This document shows, piece after piece, positions 1 through 5,596 of a stretch of 7,146 nt of DNA. The notes under the pieces are model-generated. The model worked only from the letters and a program-made list of their open reading frames with translations, did no database searches and was not told the DNA's origin. The translations under genes and the position numbers were made by a program. The stretch covers positions 1-7,146 of the forward strand of contig CATLIJ010000130.1 in NCBI GenBank assembly GCA_949948825.1, in the 5' to 3' direction. Every line of letters starts with the position of its first letter. Positions within the stretch are counted from its first letter, which is position 1. This DNA is from an uncultured Clostridiaceae bacterium (GTDB lineage: Bacteria; Bacillota; Clostridia; Lachnospirales; Lachnospiraceae).

Positions 1-1809
1 AATCTCCACCCGCTTCAGTACCCGCCGTTCCCGGTCCAGGGTGGTCTCCCACAGCTGCTCTGGGTCCATCTCCCCCAGGCCCTTGTACCGCTGCAGCCGG
101 AACTCTCCTTTATGGCTCTTCCGGTACCGCTCCAGCTCCTTGTCATCATACAGATACTGCTCCTGCCCCCGTCCGGGAATCACCTTATACAAAGGCGGCA
201 TGGCAATGAACACATGCCCATTGTAAATCAAATCCGGCATAAACCGATACAAAAAGGTCAGAAGCAAAGTATCAATATGACTTCCGTCCACATCGGCATC
301 TGTCATGAGTATAATCTTGTGATACCGAAGCTTAGCCAGGTCAAAATCATTTCCATATCCTTCTGAAAACCCGCATCCAAAAGCATTGATCATGGTCTTG
401 ATCTCCGCATTGGCCAGAACCTTGTCCATGGAAGCCTTCTCCACATTGAGAATCTTGCCCCGGATGGGAAGAATAGCCTGATACATCCGGTTTCTCGCTG
501 TCTTGGCAGAGCCGCCGGCAGAGTCTCCCTCCACAATAAAGATCTCACATTTCTCTGCATCCCGGCTTTCACAGTTAGCCAGCTTTCCATTGCTGTCAAA
601 AGAAAACCTGGATTTGGTCAGCATATTGGTCCTGGCCTTTTCCTCTGCCTTCCGGATCTTGGCAGACTTTTCCGCACAGCTAATGATTCCCTTTAAAACC
701 TCCAGATTCCGGTCAAAATAATGGGAAAGAAGATCTCCGCTGACCGTAAAGACCGCTTTGGTGGCATCTGCACTGGCAAGCTTCGTTTTGGTCTGCCCTT
801 CAAAAATCGGGTCCGGATGCTTGACTGCCACAATGGCTGTCATTCCATTCCGGGTGTCCGCACCTGTAAAATTGGGCTCCTTTTCCTTTAAAATTCCCAG
901 CTCTCTTGCATAGGAATTAATCATCTGGGTAAAACGGGTCTTAAACCCCACCAGATGAGCGCCTCCCTCCTGAGTGAAAATATTGTTGCAGAATCCCATA
1001 ATATTTTCCTCAAAGGTATCTACAAACTGGATCGCCAGCTCCACCTCAATGCCCTCTGACTTATCCCTCACATAGATAGGGTCATGGATAGCATTCTTCC
1101 CGCTGTTAATCTCCTTCACATAAGCAATCAGGCCCTCAGGCTCTTCATAAGTAACAGCCTCCTCTTCTCCCTGCCGCCGGTTCTCATAAAAGATGGTCAG
1201 CTTTGGGTTTAAGTAGGCAGTCTCGTGAAGGCGGCTTTTCAGCCAGTCTGCCTTAAAACGGGTCTTCTCAAAAATCTCCCCGTCGGGAAGGAAATTAATC
1301 TCTGTTCCAGTTTCCTTTGTCTTTCCAATCACCGGCAAAAGCCCGTTTTTCAGCTCCACCACCGGGACTCCCCGCTCATACCCATCATGGTGAATCTGCC
1401 CGCCCCGGTGAATCTTAATGTCCATATGAACCGAAAGGGCGTTCACCACTGAGGAGCCTACGCCGTGAAGCCCGCCGCTGGTCTTATAGGCTTCATTGTC
1501 AAACTTTCCTCCTGCATGGAGCGTGGAAAATACAATCCGCGCTGCAGACATTCCCTTTTTATGCATCTCAACCGGAATGCCGCGTCCATTGTCTCTCACT
1601 GTGCAGGAACCGTCCTCCTCCAAAATCACCCATACCTTGTCACAATATCCTGCCAGATGTTCATCTACCGCATTGTCCACAATCTCGTAGATCAGATGGT
1701 TCAGTCCCTTTGTTCCAACTCCTCCTATGTACATGCCCGGTCGTTTCCGAACTGCTTCCAGTCCCTCCAGGACAGTAATGCTGTCCGCATTGTACTGTGT
1801 CTTAGCCAT
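1..1809 (-). CDS. DNA gyrase / topoisomerase IV subunit B (GyrB/ParE family), C-terminus off window
   Basis: This is the ATPase and TOPRIM subunit of a type IIA DNA topoisomerase, which works with a GyrA/ParC partner to change supercoiling or unlink chromosomes. The frame is open for 603 codons from ATG at 1809 to the left edge; the family is usually ~640 residues, so only the end is missing. Visible in order: GHKL ATPase with EIVDNAVDE (residues 42-50), DNGRGIP (73-79), LHAGGKF (97-103) and GGLHGVGSSVVNALS (112-126); the transducer loop QTKTKLAS (339-346); TOPRIM with EGDSAGGSA (427-435) and DADVDGSHI (504-512); and the C-terminal QRYKGLGEMDPEQLW (573-587). The start is fixed by GGAGGAG five bases upstream. 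GyrB and ParE cannot be separated here: NVEKA (455-459) is GyrB-like, but the context is not the dnaA/recF/gyrB/gyrA locus and the sequence resembles the second paralogue common in Lachnospiraceae (memory). The residue after DGSHI is Asp513, where GyrB usually has Arg. Confidence 0.95.
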   Translation of the reverse strand, partial: MAKTQYNADSITVLEGLEAVRKRPGMYIGGVGTKGLNHLIYEIVDNAVDEHLAGYCDKVWVILEEDGSCTVRDNGRGIPVEMHKKGMSAARIVFSTLHAGGKFDNEAYKTSGGLHGVGSSVVNALSVHMDIKIHRGGQIHHDGYERGVPVVELKNGLLPVIGKTKETGTEINFLPDGEIFEKTRFKADWLKSRLHETAYLNPKLTIFYENRRQGEEEAVTYEEPEGLIAYVKEINSGKNAIHDPIYVRDKSEGIEVELAIQFVDTFEENIMGFCNNIFTQEGGAHLVGFKTRFTQMINSYARELGILKEKEPNFTGADTRNGMTAIVAVKHPDPIFEGQTKTKLASADATKAVFTVSGDLLSHYFDRNLEVLKGIISCAEKSAKIRKAEEKARTNMLTKSRFSFDSNGKLANCESRDAEKCEIFIVEGDSAGGSAKTARNRMYQAILPIRGKILNVEKASMDKVLANAEIKTMINAFGCGFSEGYGNDFDLAKLRYHKIILMTDADVDGSHIDTLLLTFLYRFMPDLIYNGHVFIAMPPLYKVIPGRGQEQYLYDDKELERYRKSHKGEFRLQRYKGLGEMDPEQLWETTLDRERRVLKRVEI

Positions 1810-1814
1810 GTATA

Positions 1815-1821
1815 CTCCTCC
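1815..1821 (-). promoter_or_regulatory. Ribosome-binding site of the topoisomerase gene
   Basis: On the minus strand GGAGGAG sits five bases before the ATG at 1809 and decides that start. A second SD-like AGGAGGG lies upstream, inside the hairpin at 1828-1864, but has no start codon at a suitable distance. Confidence 0.85.
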
Positions 1822-1827
1822 ATTATT

Positions 1828-1864
1828 CAAAAGCTTCCCTCCTGAAAATCCCGGAAAGCTTTTG
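1828..1864 (-). promoter_or_regulatory. 5'-UTR hairpin just upstream of the topoisomerase RBS
   Basis: The arms CAAAAGCTTTCC (1864-1853) and GGGAAGCTTTTG (1839-1828) pair over 12 positions around a 13-nt loop. The single non-Watson-Crick pair is a U.G wobble in the minus-strand RNA, the transcribed strand. The hairpin ends six bases before the GGAGGAG box. It has no U-tract, so it is not a terminator. It could act on translation or mRNA stability; that role is inference. Confidence 0.55.
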
Positions 1865-1894
1865 TATCGTTGCTGCTCAAAAGCGCATGTTCCC

Positions 1895-1924
1895 ATTATA
1901 CACAAAAAGCTCTATAAAAAGCAA
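1895..1924 (-). promoter_or_regulatory. Sigma-70/SigA-type promoter of the topoisomerase gene
   Basis: On the minus strand a perfect -10 TATAAT (1900-1895) is preceded, after 18 bp, by TTGCTT (1924-1919) as a weak -35 (TTG conserved). Transcription would start near 1888 and give a leader of about 78 nt. The -35 lies inside the inverted repeat at 1909-1953. The -10 match and position are strong; the -35 is less certain. Confidence 0.7.
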
Positions 1925-1953
1925 GTTCTTTTCGAACTTACTTTCGATAGAGC
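1909..1953 (-). terminator. Terminator-like 45-nt inverted repeat after the trpXYZ operon
   Basis: Two 20-nt arms (1909-1928 and 1934-1953) match at 17 of 20 positions around a 5-nt loop. Read on the minus strand the inner part is a 10-bp stem, AAGTAAGTTC / GAACTTGCTT, with loop GAAAA, followed by further T residues, as in an intrinsic terminator. The outer 7 bp (GCTCTAT / ATAGAGC) would re-pair past the U-tract. The inner non-Watson-Crick pair is U.G on the minus strand. It is the best candidate terminator for transcripts reading out of trpZ. It overlaps the -35 of the next promoter, so an operator is the alternative. The stem is AT-rich and the U-tract short. Confidence 0.5.
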
Positions 1954-1963
1954 ATATAAGCTG

Positions 1964-2113
1964 TTACAGTTCACGGGGCGTGGAATCTGGCATGAGTTTG
2001 GGCGTCAAGCTCGCTTGTAAGCACAAATTCATGCCAGATTCCACATCAGGCGAACGCCTGATGCTTCTTGTCCGTCGAAGACGGGCAAGAAGATGCCCCC
2101 CGTGAACAGCAAC
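1964..2113. repeat. Multi-branched palindromic element (repeat-like, possible structured RNA)
   Basis: An outer stem closes the element: GTTCACGGGG at 1969-1978 pairs perfectly with 2098-2107. Inside are three hairpins in a row: 1980-2000 with 2024-2044 (20 of 21 bp), which itself holds CAAGC-TC-GCTTG at 2006-2017; ATCAGGCG-AA-CGCCTGAT at 2045-2062 (8 bp perfect); and 2064-2076 with 2080-2092 (12 of 13 bp, loop GAA). Together they make a four-way-junction fold that fills most of the gap between trpZ and the topoisomerase gene. Both stem mismatches are G.U wobbles in plus-strand RNA and A.C in minus-strand RNA. Translated fragments of similar sequence recur as small spurious 'proteins' in Lachnospiraceae in my memory, which suggests a dispersed repeat. 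Only one copy is in the window, so repetition is unproven; the fold itself is directly visible. Confidence 0.7.
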
Positions 2114-2170
2114 TATAAGCTGAAATTTTTTCATTGCATCCACATAGCCAATGTATTTATCCAATCCCCC

Positions 2171-2944
2171 TCAATTCCCACACTCAATACTAATCTCATT
2201 AAATTTATCCAAAATATCCTTTGTCCGGACGGCTGCTTTCTCCTCTCCTGCCACATCCATAATAGCATGGCCCTGGTGCATCATCACAAGCCGGTTTCCG
2301 TACTCCACTGCATAGCGAAGATTGTGAGTCACCATAATGGAGGTCAGCCCTTTTTCCCGCACAAGCTTTCCAGTCAGCTCCATAATGATCTCCGCAGTTT
2401 TGGGGTCCAAAGCAGCTGTGTGCTCATCCAGAATCAAAAACTCAATCTTTGTCATAGTTGACATTAAAAGCGCCATAGCCTGTCTCTGACCGCCGGAAAG
2501 AACCCCCACCTTTACATGCAGCTTATCCTCCAGTCCAAGGCCCAGAGAGCGAAGCTGCTCCCGGTAAAAATCAATCCTCTTTTTGTCAGTACCTCTCCGA
2601 AGATTGAAGCTTTTTCCCTTATTGTCTGCCAGAGACATATTTTCCAAAATCGTCATACTGGGGCAGGTTCCCATGGCAGGATTCTGATAAACCCGCCCGA
2701 TCTGCCTCTGCCGCCGGAATTCGGACATATGTGTAATGTCTTTCCCGTTCATCCGGATTGTCCCTGCATCCAGGGGAATGCTGCCGCAGATCAGATTTAA
2801 AAGGGAGGTTTTTCCAGAGCCATTGCTTCCCACCACAGAAACAAACTCCCCGTCACCGATTTTCATGGAAAAATCATGGAACATACACATTTCATGGACG
2901 GTTCCCGCATTATAAAATTTCTCAATGTGATCCAGTTCAAGCAT
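2171..2944 (-). CDS. trpZ: ABC transporter ATP-binding protein, tryptophan importer (TrpZ-like)
   Basis: This cytoplasmic ATPase of an ABC importer hydrolyses ATP to drive the permease encoded just upstream. All nucleotide-binding motifs are present in its 257 residues: Walker A GSNGSGKTS (39-47), Q-loop Gln87 in VYQNP, signature LSGGQ (149-153), Walker B FLILDE (169-174) with catalytic Glu174, D-loop ALD (178-180) and switch His207 in MVTHN. The length is normal for a single-domain importer ATPase. The ATG overlaps the end of the permease gene by 8 nt, and AAGGTGG lies six bases before it, so translational coupling is likely. The substrate is not readable from this protein; tryptophan is inferred from the operon's UGG T-box and from the family of its partner proteins. 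It is the last gene of the operon. Confidence 0.92.
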   Translation of the reverse strand: MLELDHIEKFYNAGTVHEMCMFHDFSMKIGDGEFVSVVGSNGSGKTSLLNLICGSIPLDAGTIRMNGKDITHMSEFRRQRQIGRVYQNPAMGTCPSMTILENMSLADNKGKSFNLRRGTDKKRIDFYREQLRSLGLGLEDKLHVKVGVLSGGQRQAMALLMSTMTKIEFLILDEHTAALDPKTAEIIMELTGKLVREKGLTSIMVTHNLRYAVEYGNRLVMMHQGHAIMDVAGEEKAAVRTKDILDKFNEISIECGN

Positions 2945-3875
2945 GGCCAGCCACCTTCTTTCCCTTTTGTCCTCCGATTACCAGAATCAGCAAAAACAGC
3001 ACAGCTGTCACCAGCTTTAGGTCTGATGCCTCCATACCAAGGGCAATGGCAAAGGCCACACAGCTCCGGTACACCAAAGAGCCAAGAATCACTGCAGTTG
3101 TTGCCTTTAAGCCATAGGATTTCTTCTCACTGCCCTCCTCTTTTTTTGCCCCGGCGCCTAGAAAACGCAGATTCTTAAAGAGCTTCATGCCAATAATCAC
3201 ATTGGCAAGACCAATCACTATAGCCCCGGTTCCCGTGCTGATTTCAAAAAATCCCTTCTGCTGGCAATAAACACTTCCAGCCAGTGCCACAAACCCATTG
3301 GCAATGGCAAGGCCGATAAGCTTCACCATGCCCTTATCCTTTGCCAGAGACGTAACCAGAGTCTCATTGTCTCCCACTGCCCGTAAAAGATAGCCAGACC
3401 GGGTATTCAGATAAAGATCTAACAGCACCTTACAGATTGCTACAATCACAAGCAGCACAAGCACAGACAAAAATGGCTTCAGTCCTTCCGGAATGGTCTG
3501 GTCAAAAAAACCGTTGTCAAAAATCGTCTCCTTGGTAAAAATCGGCAGGTTGGCTTTTTTTCCTGCAATCCGAAGGTTTACAGAATACAGGGCTGTCATC
3601 ATAATAATACCAGACAGCAAATCTCTCACCCGCAGCTTTACATGGATAAACCCGGTGAGGCATCCTGCCGCTGCCCCTGCCCCAAAGGACAGAAACAGCG
3701 TAAGGATTGGTGATGCATCCTTTGAAATCAACATGGCCGTGAGAGCGGCTCCCATGGGAAATGTACCATCCACAGACAGATCCGGAAAATCAAGAATCTT
3801 ATACGTGATGTACACCCCCAAGGCAAGAATCGCATAAATCAGGCCTTCCTCCAAAATTCCTATGAAAATTGACAT
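2937..3875 (-). CDS. trpY: ABC transporter permease, tryptophan importer (TrpY-like)
   Basis: This integral membrane protein of 312 residues belongs to the LivH-like permease superfamily (BPD_transp_2 type) and should form the transmembrane pore of the importer. Hydrophobic segments lie roughly at 5-27, 36-50, 56-77, 87-103, 134-155, 184-204, 214-231, 258-280 and 286-302. The segment LDFPDLSVDGTF (28-39) and the cytoplasmic loop LRAVGDNE (164-171), where the ATPase docks in this superfamily, are typical. The Lys-rich loop at 243-254 (KKEEGSEKK) and basic C-terminus are probably cytoplasmic. The start ATG follows AGAGGAG closely and lies 33 bp after the stop of the binding-protein gene; its end overlaps the ATPase start. 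Family assignment is firm; the substrate is inferred from the Trp T-box upstream. Confidence 0.92.
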   Translation of the reverse strand: MSIFIGILEEGLIYAILALGVYITYKILDFPDLSVDGTFPMGAALTAMLISKDASPILTLFLSFGAGAAAGCLTGFIHVKLRVRDLLSGIIMMTALYSVNLRIAGKKANLPIFTKETIFDNGFFDQTIPEGLKPFLSVLVLLVIVAICKVLLDLYLNTRSGYLLRAVGDNETLVTSLAKDKGMVKLIGLAIANGFVALAGSVYCQQKGFFEISTGTGAIVIGLANVIIGMKLFKNLRFLGAGAKKEEGSEKKSYGLKATTAVILGSLVYRSCVAFAIALGMEASDLKLVTAVLFLLILVIGGQKGKKVAGHA

Positions 3876-3908
3876 GTTCTCCTCTTTCCTTTGCCTTGCA
3901 TAAAAGCT

Positions 3909-5009
3909 TTACTGAATCTCGTCAAACATCTCTGCTGCAGAAGAGGACAGCTCCTCCGGAATGGTCAGTCCCAAATTCTCTGCAACCTTGGTATTGCCAT
4001 AAAAGGAAGCTTCTGTAATCACTTCAAACTTCATCTCGCTGGCTTTTTTCTCACCCTTTAACACCTGGGCAGCCATTCGCCCGGTCTGAGCGCCAAGATC
4101 CACATAATCCAGCCCCACAGTTGCCAGACAGCCAATCTTCACCTGCTCAATCTCACTTCCAAACACCGGAATATTCTTTTTGGCCGCTTTATCCAGAATC
4201 ATGGGAAGCACGCTTACTACAGTATTATCAGTCAGATTATTTAAACAATCCACCTTTTCCAGCAAATTGTCTGTTGCCAGAGGAATATCCGCTGTGCCGG
4301 AAATGCCGCTTTCCACAATCTCAAATCCATATTGAGGAGCAGCAGCCTTGTACTCTTCAATGGCAGAAGCAGAGTTGACCTCACTGGTGCTGTACAAAAT
4401 TCCGATGGTTTTGGCATCCGGCAAAAAGGCCCGGATCATTTCCAGCTGCTTCTCCACTGGAAGCTTATCAGAAGTTCCGGTAATCTCGCCTACCGGCGTG
4501 CCATCTGCGCTGGCAAGCTCTGCAAGCACTGGGTCTGTCACTGCCGTATAAATCACCGGAACCGATGTGTCCCTGGCCGCGCTGTAAGCGCTCTGAGCAA
4601 TGGGAGTGGCTATGGCACAGATCATATCCACATCCTTTGCCAGAAAATTAGCCATAATCTGGCTGGCTGTGCCTCCGTCTGCCTGTGAATTTTCATAGAG
4701 AACCTTAAGATTCTCTCCTTCCACAATCCCTTCTTCTGCCAATCCCTTCAAAAACCCTTCCCGGCAGTTATCCAGGGAACCATGCTCTGCAAACTGTCCA
4801 ATGCCAATGGTATAAGCAGTCTGGCCGCTTTCCCCGGCATCCGCTCCCTCCTGACTGTCCTCTAATCCGGTATTCTCTGCCTCTGTGTTTGCTTCTGCGG
4901 CAGTATCTGTCTTTCCTGTCTCTGTCTGTCCTGTCTGTCCGGAAGAACATCCTGCCAAAAGTCCTGCCACCACTGCTGCTGCCATGAATTTACCTAAATT
5001 TTTTCTCAT
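3909..5009 (-). CDS. trpX: ABC transporter substrate-binding lipoprotein, tryptophan-specific (TrpX-like)
   Basis: This is an extracellular, membrane-anchored binding protein of the ABC_sub_bind family (PF04392 type), expected to capture L-tryptophan for the permease. Its 366 residues begin with a lipoprotein signal: basic MRKNLGK, a hydrophobic core at 8-19 and lipobox LAGC with Cys21 as the lipidation site. A low-complexity Gly/Thr/Glu linker (22-64) follows, then the two-lobed binding domain from about 66 (YTIGIGQFAEHGSLD) to about 355. Landmarks are ATPIAQSA (134-141), VIYTAVTDP (152-160), the second-lobe strand TIGILYSTSE (201-210) and the hinge-like GLDYVDLGAQTGRMA (299-313). AAGGAGGAG seven bases before ATG fixes the start. 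It is the first gene of the operon and lies behind a T-box with a UGG specifier. I recall a pneumococcal relative bound to L-Trp, and TrpXYZ predicted from T-boxes; neither was checked. Confidence 0.93.
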   Translation of the reverse strand: MRKNLGKFMAAAVVAGLLAGCSSGQTGQTETGKTDTAAEANTEAENTGLEDSQEGADAGESGQTAYTIGIGQFAEHGSLDNCREGFLKGLAEEGIVEGENLKVLYENSQADGGTASQIMANFLAKDVDMICAIATPIAQSAYSAARDTSVPVIYTAVTDPVLAELASADGTPVGEITGTSDKLPVEKQLEMIRAFLPDAKTIGILYSTSEVNSASAIEEYKAAAPQYGFEIVESGISGTADIPLATDNLLEKVDCLNNLTDNTVVSVLPMILDKAAKKNIPVFGSEIEQVKIGCLATVGLDYVDLGAQTGRMAAQVLKGEKKASEMKFEVITEASFYGNTKVAENLGLTIPEELSSSAAEMFDEIQ

Positions 5010-5016
5010 AATTTTA

Positions 5017-5025
5017 CTCCTCCTT
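5017..5025 (-). promoter_or_regulatory. Strong ribosome-binding site of trpX
   Basis: AAGGAGGAG on the minus strand is a near-perfect anti-16S match, seven bases before the ATG at 5009. It lies well beyond the T-box terminator, so control at this operon should be transcriptional rather than by hiding the RBS. Confidence 0.85.
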
Positions 5026-5049
5026 AAAAATTGTCTGTTTTTTTAAACG

Positions 5050-5209
5050 CAACCAGGCAGGGAAGATTTCCCCGCTTGCCGCGCCGGAGCGGGACAGCAT
5101 AAGCGACCATACTCCTTGTGCAATCGAGTAGGGAAGGCTTTTCATCCCTACCCGCCGCGCGGCCCACGCGCCGCTTTAGCGGCATATTCCTCTGCGCGGA
5201 CCTGCGCAT
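5050..5209. repeat. GC-rich hairpin-dense repeat-like element between T-box terminator and trpX
   Basis: This 160-nt stretch is far richer in GC than the T-box before it or the RBS region after it. Hairpins seen on either strand: TGCGC/GCGCA (5193-5197 with 5204-5208); GCCGC-TTTA-GCGGC (5170-5183); GTAGGGA/TCCCTAC (5128-5134 with 5145-5151); CCCGCT/AGCGGG (5071-5076 with 5088-5093); and GGGAA/TTCCC (5060-5072 region). It starts one or two bases after the terminator's U-tract. Its translation resembles spurious small ORFs I recall from many Lachnospiraceae, which suggests a dispersed repeat. There is no convincing gene. Boundaries are approximate and only one copy is visible here. Confidence 0.55.
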
Positions 5210-5248
5210 AAAAAAACGTCCCAAACACAGTTTCCTGTATTTGAGACG
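5210..5248 (-). terminator. Intrinsic terminator of the T-box leader
   Basis: On the minus strand CGTCTCAAATACAG (5248-5235) pairs with CTGTGTTTGGGACG (5230-5217) across a GAAA tetraloop, 14 bp with two U.G wobbles, followed by seven T residues (5216-5210). The 5' part of this stem, CTCAAA, can instead pair with TTTGAG just before the T-box sequence, giving the competing antiterminator. This is the switch that decides whether trpXYZ is transcribed. Confidence 0.95.
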
Positions 5249-5488
5249 AATAAAATATCCGCGGTACCACTCAAATTGGCAAAAGCCCACTCAGCCCGTA
5301 TACAAACATATACGCCGCAAGATAACGGTAGCGGTATCCGTCAGTTCCTACTTTCCGGCTATCCGGATTTCAAAGCTGCCCTCAAAAGTCCATTCAGCAA
5401 ACCCATCCATACCGCAATCCCACCACCTGCGGCTCTCTGTAATCTCTGCGAAATGCTTACTCCTCTTTTTCAACGGTTTATTTTATTA
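5210..5488 (-). promoter_or_regulatory. T-box riboswitch, tryptophan-specific (UGG specifier)
   Basis: This 5' leader senses uncharged tRNA. Read on the minus strand it has the T-box sequence GAGTGGTACCGCGG (5272-5259), which includes the UGGU that pairs with the tRNA acceptor end. The Stem I signature GAGGAGTAAGC and the AGAGAGCC motif with its apical stem CCGCA/TGCGG lie around 5467-5411. The specifier loop reads GCTGAA-TGG-ACTTTTGAG, with the codon TGG at 5392-5390. The Stem IIA/B region contains GACGGATACCGCTACCGTTA (around 5343-5323). UGG is the only Trp codon and the downstream genes are a TrpXYZ-type importer, so the two lines agree. Uncharged tRNA-Trp should stabilise the antiterminator and allow readthrough. 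The exact 5' end is inferred from the promoter. Confidence 0.95.
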
Positions 5489-5494
5489 ACACAT

Positions 5495-5523
5495 ATACTA
5501 ATCCCATCCGGCAAATTTGTCAA
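5495..5523 (-). promoter_or_regulatory. SigA-type promoter of the trpXYZ T-box leader
   Basis: On the minus strand a perfect -35 TTGACA (5523-5518) is followed after 17 bp by TAGTAT (5500-5495), a 4/6 match to the -10 consensus. This places the start near 5488, just ahead of T-box Stem I. Register shifts of the -10 within the TAGTATATG stretch are possible. The A/T-rich runs upstream (5525-5560) could serve as an UP element. Confidence 0.8.
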
Positions 5524-5596
5524 CTGCTTTTTTCATCCAAATCTGTTTTTTTTACGACAAACAGTAACCGCCGTTCAGACTTTAATGTCCCAACCA
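5524..5596. other. Short gap between phosphoesterase and T-box promoter, no gene
   Basis: These 73 bases hold A/T runs and a weak ACGGC/GTCGT pairing near 5554-5574 but no stem followed by a T-tract on the minus strand. I see no convincing terminator for the phosphoesterase transcript, so readthrough into the T-box leader is possible. Confidence 0.5.

Noticed and set aside
1923..1939. LexA-type operator near the topoisomerase promoter
   Set aside because: The half-sites read GTTC-N5-GAAC, the reverse of the Firmicute LexA arrangement GAAC-N4-GTTC, so an SOS box is not supported.
1964..2164. A 66-codon minus-strand ORF starting with TTG seven bases after trpZ
   Set aside because: Most of it is a translation of the palindromic element; it has no protein-like features, a poor SD spacing and a rare start codon. 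Similar peptides recur because the repeat recurs.
5024..5290. An 88-codon minus-strand ORF upstream of trpX
   Set aside because: It runs through the T-box sequence, the terminator and the hairpin-rich element, so its composition is explained by RNA structure, and it lacks a good RBS.
5210..5488. Leader-peptide (trpL-type) attenuator
   Set aside because: There is no short ORF with tandem Trp codons and a good RBS; the single TGG lies in the T-box specifier loop and all other T-box elements are present.
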